From positions 1-48,113 of the forward strand of contig CAMLKR010000006.1 in NCBI GenBank assembly GCA_946480565.1: a stretch of 48,113 nucleotides of DNA, written 5' to 3'. The stretch is from an uncultured Arenimonas sp. GTDB lineage: Bacteria; Pseudomonadota; Gammaproteobacteria; Xanthomonadales; Xanthomonadaceae. The translations under genes were made by a program, and so were the position numbers. This document shows, piece after piece, positions 42,210 through 48,113 of the stretch (the first letter of the stretch is position 1; each line of letters opens with the position of its first letter). The notes beneath the pieces were generated by a model. It ran no database searches. It was not told where the DNA came from and was given only the letters and a program-made list of their open reading frames with translations.

Positions 42210-42605
42210 TCGAACCGCATCAGCCAGGACATCGCCCGGCTCTACGCCGACCGCTTCGGCCTGGGCATCACCGAGTGGCGGGTGCTGGCCGTGCTGGGCC
42301 GGCATTCCGAGGTCTCGGCCCGGGAAGTGGCCGAACGCACCGCGATGGACAAGGTCGCCGTCAGCCGGGCCATCGCCTCGCTGCAGGCGGCCGGGCGCAT
42401 CGAACGCGACACCCACGGCCACGACCGCCGCCGCTCCTGCCTGCGGCTAAGCCCCGCGGGCCGCGCGATCTACGACGAAGTCGCGCCGCTCGCCCTCGCC
42501 TACCAGCGGCGGCTGCTGGAGGGACTGGCGGAGGACGAACGGGCGGCCCTCGACCGCCTGCTGACGCGGATGATGGAGCTCGAACTGGCGACGCGGCCGG
42601 CCTGA
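42150..42605 (+). CDS. MarR-family transcriptional regulator, probable repressor of hppD
   Basis: A 151-residue winged-helix protein. The HTH region is ITEWRVLAVLGRHSEVSAREVAERTAMDKVAVSRAIASLQAAGRIER (about residues 39-85), and the wing DTHGHDRRRSCLRLSPAG follows. Start at 42150 gives the family N-terminus (LEHFLPYRLSVLSNRIS). It is autogenously controlled if it binds the palindrome at 42115-42128. The paralogous palindrome in front of hppD and its place beside the homogentisate genes make it the likely homogentisate-pathway regulator; direct proof is lacking. It converges with the MFS gene, 10 bases apart. Confidence 0.93.
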   Translation: MPDRDILDLEHFLPYRLSVLSNRISQDIARLYADRFGLGITEWRVLAVLGRHSEVSAREVAERTAMDKVAVSRAIASLQAAGRIERDTHGHDRRRSCLRLSPAGRAIYDEVAPLALAYQRRLLEGLAEDERAALDRLLTRMMELELATRPA

Positions 42606-42615
42606 GCAGCCGGCG

Positions 42616-43941
42616 TCAGCTGCTGCGGCGGGTGGTGATCGTCTCGAGCCCGTGCGCGCCCGGCCCTTTCTCCGCGCGCCAGAGCTTCCACGCGAAAAAC
42701 AGCCCCAGAGACGACAGCGCGGTGTAGACCCACATGCCGGGCGTGTAGCCCGCGACGTTCTCCGGCCCGGCCAGGTAACGGTCGTTGAGCGCGCCGATCA
42801 CCAGCGGCACCACGGCCCAGCCGATCTGCTGGCAGAAGGTCATCAGCGCGTAGGCCGTACCCAGGCGCTGCTCGTGCACGATGTAGGCCACCGAGGGCCA
42901 CATCACCGCCGGGATCAGCGAGAACACGCCGCCGAACAGCAGGATGCACACCAGCAGCGTCAGCGGCAGTTCGACGCCCAGCAGCGGAATGGCCGGCCCC
43001 GGCGGCAGGTAGGTCACCGCGAGGAACAGCGGCAGCATCACCAGTGAGCCCGCGGCCATGAACAGCGAACGCCGCCCGACCCGGTCCACCCACAGGCCGA
43101 ACAGCGGCGTGGCGACGATGGCCGCGAACGGCAGCAGGCTGCTCAGGATCCCGGCCGCTTCGCGCGACAGGCCATGCGCCTGCTGGAAATAATCGATGGC
43201 GAAAGAGCGGAACGGGAACACCGTCGAATAGAACACCACGCACAACGCCACGATGTACCAGTAAGAGGGGCTGAAGCGGTAAAGGTCCTTGAACGCCAGC
43301 TTGTCGGTGGCGGCGGCCTCGCCCAGGTCGAAGCGGCCCTCGGCGCGTTTTTCCAGCAGGAAATACAGCACCGCGGCGCCCAGGCCCGCGCTCATCACGC
43401 CGGTGGCCAGCCACAGCGGATCGTGCCAGTTCGAATACAGCGGGCTGGCGAAGGACGTGGACCAGTCGGTGGACGCGGAGCCCAGGCGCGAGATCGACAG
43501 GTTCAGGCCGAAGGCGAAACTCAGTTCCTTGCCCTTGAACCACTTCGCCAGCACCGCCGTGACCGCGACGATCAGCGGCTCGGCGCCCAGGCCGAGCAGG
43601 AAACGGCCCGCCAGCAGCGAGGAATAGTCCTGCGCCGCCGCCGACACCGCCGCGGCGATCACGCAGACCGCCGCGAACACGACGATGGCCCGGCGCGCAC
43701 CGAACCGGTCGATCACATACCCGCCCGCCAGCAGCACCAGCAGCGCCGCGATGTTGTAGGCGGTCGACAGCCGGCCGATCTGGCCGTAGTCCAGGCCCTG
43801 CTGCTCGCGCAGCAGGTCCACCACCGGGTTCAGTGCATCGTAGGCGTAGTAGTTGCCGAACATCGCCAGGCTGGCGAAGACCAGGGCGGCCCAGCGCCAG
43901 GCGGGCGTGGGGCGCGGCAGCGCGGACAGCGGCGTGTTCAT
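42616..43941 (-). CDS. MFS transporter (MFSD1-like)
   Basis: A 441-residue twelve-helix major facilitator. Helix 1 FASLAMFGNYYAYDALNPVVD and the A-like motif GGYVIDRFGARRAIV after helix 2 identify the superfamily; LGLGAEPLIVAVTAVLAKWFKGKELSFAFGLNL is the helix 4-5 region. FGLWVDRVGRRSLFM repeats motif A in the second half. The substrate cannot be read; its place with POT transporters and aromatic catabolism genes suggests a peptide or amino acid. It follows the POT gene by 10 bases. Confidence 0.92.
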   Translation of the reverse strand: MNTPLSALPRPTPAWRWAALVFASLAMFGNYYAYDALNPVVDLLREQQGLDYGQIGRLSTAYNIAALLVLLAGGYVIDRFGARRAIVVFAAVCVIAAAVSAAAQDYSSLLAGRFLLGLGAEPLIVAVTAVLAKWFKGKELSFAFGLNLSISRLGSASTDWSTSFASPLYSNWHDPLWLATGVMSAGLGAAVLYFLLEKRAEGRFDLGEAAATDKLAFKDLYRFSPSYWYIVALCVVFYSTVFPFRSFAIDYFQQAHGLSREAAGILSSLLPFAAIVATPLFGLWVDRVGRRSLFMAAGSLVMLPLFLAVTYLPPGPAIPLLGVELPLTLLVCILLFGGVFSLIPAVMWPSVAYIVHEQRLGTAYALMTFCQQIGWAVVPLVIGALNDRYLAGPENVAGYTPGMWVYTALSSLGLFFAWKLWRAEKGPGAHGLETITTRRSS

Positions 43942-43951
43942 GTCGCGGCCC

Positions 43952-45439
43952 TTATTTCACGCCGTGCATCAGCTTGTTGACCAGCGGCGCGAACAGCATG
44001 AACGCCGCGCCGAACACGAAGCCCGCGATCGCGATCTGGGTGTAGATCGCCGCGTACTGCTCGATGCCCGCGTTGCCGCTGGCGCCGCCACCCGAGGCCA
44101 CCGCCGCCACCGCGCCGGCGACGAAGTTGCCGATCGCCGTGCACAGGAACCAGGCGCCCATGGCCAGGCCGGTGTCGCGCATGGCCGCCAGCTTGGTGAC
44201 CATGGACAGGCCGATCGGCGACAGGCAGAGCTCGCCCATCGTATTGATCAGGTAGGCCAGCGCAAGGATCTCCCAAGCGATGCGGACCTCGGTGCCGGTC
44301 TGGTCGCCGATGCTGGCCACCAGCACGCTGAAGCCAATCGCCACCAGGATCACCGCGATGCCGAACTTGCGGGGTATGGACGGGTTGATGCCGCGCGCTT
44401 CGAGCCGCGGCCACAACCAGGCGAACACCGGCGCCATCAGGATGATGAAGATCGGGTTGGCGGACTGGAACACGGTGAAGTCGAAGGGCGCGTCCACGTG
44501 ATCCTTGGCGAAGAAGTTCAGCGACGAACCCGCCTGCTCGAACATGCCCCAGAACAGGATCTTGGCCAGGAACAGCAGCAGCATCGCGATGTAGCGGTGC
44601 AGCTGCACCTTGTCGCCGCTGCGCACGCCCGAAGCGATGAAGTAGACCGTCAGCGCGAGGAACAGGCCGATCAGCAGATAGCCGACCAGCGTCTTCTGGT
44701 TGAGCAGCAGATAGACCAGTGGCACCGCCACCAGCGCGCCCAGCACCACCACCAGGACGCGCGCGGCGCCGTTGCCTTCAGGCGGCGCCTTGCCGATATC
44801 GCCCATCGTGGCGATGCGCCACTGGAACACCACCAGGCCCAGCAGCATGCCGATGCCGGCGGTGAAGAAGCCCCATTCGTAGCCGAAGCGCGCGCCGATC
44901 AGGGTGCCGCACACCAGGGGCGCCAGCGCGCCGCCTGCGTTGATGCCCATGTAGAACCAGGTGAAGCCGGAGTCACGACGCACGTCCTCGGGCGCGTACA
45001 GCCGGCCGACCATGGTCGAGATGTTCGGCTTGAACAGGCCATTGCCGACCACGATCAGCGACAGGCCCAGCAGGAACCACTGCAGATCCTTGACCAGCAG
45101 CAGGAACAGCCCCGCCGCCATCAGCAGGCCGCCGATGACGATCGACTTGCGGTAGCCGATGTAACGGTCGGCGATGAAGCCGCCGAAGATGCCGGTGGCG
45201 TAGATCAGCGCGGTGTAGGCGCCGTAGGTCAGCGCCGCTTCGGCCTTGGCTTCGCCCTCGGGCAACAGCGAGAAGAAGGTCGCCGCGACGTAGACGGCCA
45301 GCAGCGCGCGCATGCCGTAATAGGCGAAACGCTCCCAGAACTCGGAGTGCACCAGTTGCCAGAGTGCCTGCGGATGCCCGAACTTGTCGCCCGGCGGCGG
45401 CGGCGTGAACGAAGTGTGGGACGAAACGGGAGCGGCCAT
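43952..45439 (-). CDS. Proton-coupled oligopeptide transporter (POT/PTR2 family)
   Basis: A 495-residue POT transporter that imports di- and tripeptides with protons. It carries the helix 1 motif EFWERFAYYG (ExxER-F-YYG), GGFIADRYIGYRKSI in loop 2-3, and the PTR2 motif FTWFYMGINAGGALAPLVCG. About 13-14 hydrophobic helices are visible. The C-terminus (PLVNKLMHGVK) is identical in style to that of the next POT gene (APLIQKLMHGVK). It is second in a tandem pair; the proteins are clearly homologous but well diverged. Confidence 0.95.
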   Translation of the reverse strand: MAAPVSSHTSFTPPPPGDKFGHPQALWQLVHSEFWERFAYYGMRALLAVYVAATFFSLLPEGEAKAEAALTYGAYTALIYATGIFGGFIADRYIGYRKSIVIGGLLMAAGLFLLLVKDLQWFLLGLSLIVVGNGLFKPNISTMVGRLYAPEDVRRDSGFTWFYMGINAGGALAPLVCGTLIGARFGYEWGFFTAGIGMLLGLVVFQWRIATMGDIGKAPPEGNGAARVLVVVLGALVAVPLVYLLLNQKTLVGYLLIGLFLALTVYFIASGVRSGDKVQLHRYIAMLLLFLAKILFWGMFEQAGSSLNFFAKDHVDAPFDFTVFQSANPIFIILMAPVFAWLWPRLEARGINPSIPRKFGIAVILVAIGFSVLVASIGDQTGTEVRIAWEILALAYLINTMGELCLSPIGLSMVTKLAAMRDTGLAMGAWFLCTAIGNFVAGAVAAVASGGGASGNAGIEQYAAIYTQIAIAGFVFGAAFMLFAPLVNKLMHGVK

Positions 45440-45462
45440 GCGGGGTTCCTCTGCTTGAAACG

Positions 45463-45489
45463 ACGCGGCCCGGAGAGTCCGGGCCGCGT
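45463..45489 (-). terminator. Intercistronic hairpin between the two POT genes
   Basis: Perfect 12-bp stem (ACGCGGCCCGGA / TCCGGGCCGCGT) with a 3-base loop, centred in the 73-base gap. On the minus strand it is followed by CGTTTC, a short T run, so it may partly terminate transcription after the upstream POT gene. Confidence 0.65.
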
Positions 45490-45512
45490 GGCGGGTCGTG
45501 GAAAGCCGGCGC

Positions 45513-47012
45513 TTACTTCACGCCGTGCATCAGCTTCTGGATCAGCGGCGCGATGAGGAACAGCAGCACGCCAGGGATCACCAGCGCCCAGAACCCGAAC
45601 TCGTAGCCGGAGGCTGCGGAGGCGACCGTCATGCCCTCGGCGCCGCTGACGTGGCTGGCGAAGATGCCCGACAGGTTGTTGCCGATGCCGGTCGACAGGA
45701 ACCAGCCGCCCATGCCGAAACCGACCAGGCGCACCGGCGCCAGCTTGGTCACCATCGACAGGCCGATCGGTGACAGGCAGAGCTCGCCGACGGACTGGAT
45801 CACGTAGACCATGAACAGGGTCCAGAACGGGATCTTGCCGAAGTCGTCGACCAGGGCCGACAGGGCGAACCACAGCAGGGCGAAGGCGAGGCCGTTGAAC
45901 AGCAGGCCCAGGCCGAACTTGCGCGGGATGGACGGATTGGCGCGGCCCATCGCGACCCACAACCAGGCCATCAGCGGTGCGAGGGTGATGATCGCCAGCG
46001 AGTTCACCGACTGGAACCAGGCCACCGGCCAGGTCCATCCGAACATCTCGCGATCGACGATTTCGTTGGCGAGGAAGGTGAAGGAACTGCCCGCCTGCTC
46101 GAAGAAGCACCAGAACAGCACGTTGAAGGCGAAGATGATCAGCATCGCGATCACCATGTCGCGCTGCCTGCTGCCCTCGCGGATGCCCTCGACCAGCAGC
46201 ATCACGCCCAGGCCGATGAACATCGCCGTCAGGATCCACTGCAACGTGCTGGCACCGAGCGAAAGCAGGAAGTAGATGACCGGGATGGCGATCAGGGCGC
46301 CGATCGCCGTGTAGAGCACGCGGGCCTTGCTCTCTCCGCCCTCGTTGGGCCGGCCCACGCCCTGCAGCTGGCGGCGGCCGAACCAGAACCAGACCAAGCT
46401 GATCAGCATGCCGACGCCCGACGCGATGAACACGACCTTGTAGGACGGGAACTGCGTCGTCCCGAACACCTGTTCGGCCAGCCAGCCGGTCAGCAGCGGC
46501 GCGATCATCGCACCGAGGTTGATGCCCATGTAGAACAGCGTGAAGCCCGAATCGCGGCGCTCGTCGGTGACCGAATAGAGTTTGCCGACCATCGTCGAGA
46601 TGTTGGGCTTGAACAGGCCATTGCCGGCGATGATGGTCGCCAGGCCGAGGTTGAAGACCTGTTCACTGGGCACCGCGATCATGAACAGGCCCGCGGCCAT
46701 GATGACCGCGCCCAGCAGGATCGAGCGCTGGTAGCCGATGATCCGGTCGGCGACGTAACCGCCGAAGATCGCCGCCGCATACACCAGGGCCAGGTAGGCG
46801 CCATAGGTCTGGTTGGCCGGCGTCTGGCCGCTGCCGTCGCCGCCGTGGAACTGGGCGACGATGTAGAGCACCAGGGCCCAGCGGATGCCGTAGAAGGCGA
46901 ACCGCTCCCAGAACTCGGTCATGAACAGCATCCACAGCGGCCTGGGATGTCCGAGCAGCTGCGAGTACTGCGGAATGGGCGCCTCGTTGGGCGTGGTGGC
47001 GGCACCGCTCAT
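45513..47012 (-). CDS. Proton-coupled oligopeptide transporter (POT/PTR2 family), first of a tandem pair
   Basis: A 499-residue transporter with the helix 1 motif EFWERFAFYG, where the first Tyr of the usual YYG is Phe; GGYVADRIIGYQRSI; and FTLFYMGINLGAMIAPLLTG, the PTR2 motif. A long central linker (FFGRRQLQGVGRPNEGGESK-like) joins the two halves. Start at 47012 (MSGAATTPNEAP) has GGGGAGA 6 bases upstream; longer frames lack support. TAGAAT lies at 47034-47029, 16 bases upstream, giving a short leader. Confidence 0.94.
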   Translation of the reverse strand: MSGAATTPNEAPIPQYSQLLGHPRPLWMLFMTEFWERFAFYGIRWALVLYIVAQFHGGDGSGQTPANQTYGAYLALVYAAAIFGGYVADRIIGYQRSILLGAVIMAAGLFMIAVPSEQVFNLGLATIIAGNGLFKPNISTMVGKLYSVTDERRDSGFTLFYMGINLGAMIAPLLTGWLAEQVFGTTQFPSYKVVFIASGVGMLISLVWFWFGRRQLQGVGRPNEGGESKARVLYTAIGALIAIPVIYFLLSLGASTLQWILTAMFIGLGVMLLVEGIREGSRQRDMVIAMLIIFAFNVLFWCFFEQAGSSFTFLANEIVDREMFGWTWPVAWFQSVNSLAIITLAPLMAWLWVAMGRANPSIPRKFGLGLLFNGLAFALLWFALSALVDDFGKIPFWTLFMVYVIQSVGELCLSPIGLSMVTKLAPVRLVGFGMGGWFLSTGIGNNLSGIFASHVSGAEGMTVASAASGYEFGFWALVIPGVLLFLIAPLIQKLMHGVK

Positions 47013-47028
47013 GCGGTCTCTCCCCTGG

Positions 47029-47034
47029 ATTCTA
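47029..47034 (-). promoter_or_regulatory. Possible -10 element of the POT operon
   Basis: TAGAAT on the minus strand, 16 bases before the start; the implied leader would be about 10 bases and just includes the ribosome site. The -35 is unclear, so this is tentative. Confidence 0.3.
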
Positions 47035-47147
47035 GTGATTGGAATTGTGGTTGCTGCGCCCCAGGCCGGCAGAAGCGGCACCGCGGGGCCCGGAAGGTGT
47101 AACCGCTGCGGCCGATCCCGTCAAACCTGAACGTCCGCGGCCGCGCC

Positions 47148-48008
47148 TCACCCCGGCTGCCCCAGCACCGTGCGCACCTCGAACAGCTCCGGGAAGAAGG
47201 TCAGGTCCAGGGCCTGCTTCAGGAAGCCCACGCCCGAGCTGCCGCCGGTGCCGCGGCGGTAACCGATGATGCGTTCCACTGTCTTCATGTGCCTGAACCG
47301 CCAGAACTGGAAGCTGGCCTCCACGTCCACCAGCTGCTCGCAGGTGGCGTAGGCCTCCCAGTGCTGGTCGGTGTCTTCGTAGATGGCCTTGAACACCGGG
47401 ATCAGGCCGGGCTCGCGCACGTGGGGCTTCGACCAGTCGCGTTCGACGCAGGCCGCGGGGATCGCATACCCGCGGCGGTGCAGGTGGCGCAGGAATTCGT
47501 CGTACAGGCTGGGCGCGTCCAGGGCCTGCTGCAGCACGGCGGTGGCGGCGGGGTCGTGGCCGAACACCTTCACCATGTCCGCGTTCTTGTTGCCCAGCAG
47601 GAACTCGACCAGCCGGTACTGCAGGGACTGGAAACCCGAGGCCGGGCCCAGCACGTCGCGGAAGGCCAGGTAGTCGGCCGGGGTCAGGGTCTCGAGCACC
47701 GACCACTGCTCGGTGAGCTGGCGCTGCACCAGCTTCACCCGGGCCAGGATCTTCTGCATCGGGTCCAGCTGGTCCTCCTGCAGGCAGCGGATCGCCGCCC
47801 GCAGCTCGTGGATCACCAGCTTCAGCCACAGCTCGGCCACGTGGTGCTGGACGATGAACAGCATCTCGTCGTGGTGGGCGGGGTCGGACAGGGGCTTCTG
47901 GGCCGACAGCAGGGTGTCGAGCTGCAGGTAGCCGCCGTAGCTCAGCCGGTCCCGCAGGTCGGTGGTGATGCCCTGCTCGAGGGCGCGCTGGTTGGGGGGC
48001 TGGGTCAT
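47148..48008 (-). CDS. kynA: Tryptophan 2,3-dioxygenase
   Basis: A 286-residue heme enzyme that opens tryptophan to N-formylkynurenine, first step of the kynurenine pathway. It has [39 protein letters not shown] (substrate pocket), [27 protein letters not shown], and [31 protein letters not shown], whose first His is the heme ligand. Length and order match the Xanthomonas enzyme. Start at 48008 ([10 protein letters not shown]) is chosen since homologous sequence begins near there; a longer frame reaches 48089. Next gene downstream is the POT pair, 135 bases away. No kynurenine hydrolase lies in the window. Confidence 0.95.
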   Translation of the reverse strand: MTQPPNQRALEQGITTDLRDRLSYGGYLQLDTLLSAQKPLSDPAHHDEMLFIVQHHVAELWLKLVIHELRAAIRCLQEDQLDPMQKILARVKLVQRQLTEQWSVLETLTPADYLAFRDVLGPASGFQSLQYRLVEFLLGNKNADMVKVFGHDPAATAVLQQALDAPSLYDEFLRHLHRRGYAIPAACVERDWSKPHVREPGLIPVFKAIYEDTDQHWEAYATCEQLVDVEASFQFWRFRHMKTVERIIGYRRGTGGSSGVGFLKQALDLTFFPELFEVRTVLGQPG

Positions 48009-48113
48009 GGGGTCGGGCTTTGGGCGTGAAGGGGGGAAGTCTGTCATGCGGGCGACGTATTTTCCGATATAAACTGCGACCTCTGTCACGGTCCGGCAGG
48101 GGCCCTTCGGGGG

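Noticed and set aside
48020..48080. A kynA promoter on the minus strand (GTGACA ... TATATC)
   Set aside because: The spacing between the two hexamers is only 12 bases and the alternatives are no better.

Overview
The window is GC-rich, densely coded DNA that looks like a chromosome segment from the Xanthomonadaceae (Lysobacter/Luteimonas/Xanthomonas type; genus not resolved). The grounds are the gene order etfB-etfA ... polysaccharide genes ... metB/cbs, which is the conserved frame of the O-antigen (lps) locus in Xanthomonas, together with a type IV pilus pilU, a homogentisate operon with a MarR gene beside hppD, and a tryptophan 2,3-dioxygenase with POT transporters. I see no tRNA, rRNA, CRISPR array, transposase or phage gene.

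Layout. (1) 1-11.2 kb: tail of an unknown gene, etfBA, a leftward GST-ArsR-SRPBCC operon with a palindromic operator, a DUF898 membrane protein overlapping an M48 peptidase, galU, a large acyltransferase with two SGNH domains, and the CoA-transferase pair scoAB. (2) 11.3-29.6 kb: a surface polysaccharide locus in two converging arms. The rightward arm (12.8-24.0 kb) encodes a lipoprotein, a two-domain glycosyltransferase, a sugar-nucleotide epimerase, three more glycosyltransferases, an MBOAT/SGNH O-acetylation pair and a methyltransferase. The leftward arm encodes a GT2 glycosyltransferase, a second two-domain glycosyltransferase, and the Wzm/Wzt ABC exporter with a carbohydrate-binding Wzt tail. 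(3) 29.6-34.4 kb: metB and cbs, which read directly into the leftward arm, then a small YdcH-type protein and an OmpA/DUF4398 envelope pair. (4) 34.4-48.1 kb: pilU, then aromatic amino acid catabolism (maiA, fahA, a lipoprotein, hmgA, hppD), a secreted beta-helix protein, a MarR regulator, an MFS carrier, two POT peptide transporters and kynA.

How it fits together. galU supplies UDP-glucose; the glycosyltransferases, epimerase, methyltransferase and acyltransferases would build and decorate a polymer that Wzm/Wzt exports, most likely an LPS O-antigen. No initiating transferase, Wzx/Wzy or ligase lies in the window, so those steps must be encoded elsewhere. In the right part, peptide uptake feeds tyrosine and tryptophan to HppD-HmgA-MaiA-FahA (to fumarate and acetoacetate) and to KynA; ScoAB could activate the acetoacetate and EtfAB take electrons from acyl-CoA oxidation.

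Most notable: a beta-helix gene lies between hppD and marR, flanked by two copies of the marR promoter/operator and 5' end (62 bp identical), the left copy being a decayed marR fragment. Also notable are a tandem SGNH acyltransferase whose first SGNH unit has lost its catalytic residues, two glycosyltransferase fusions with capsule/teichoic-type C-terminal domains, and an M48 peptidase that seems to start at CTG inside the previous stop codon.
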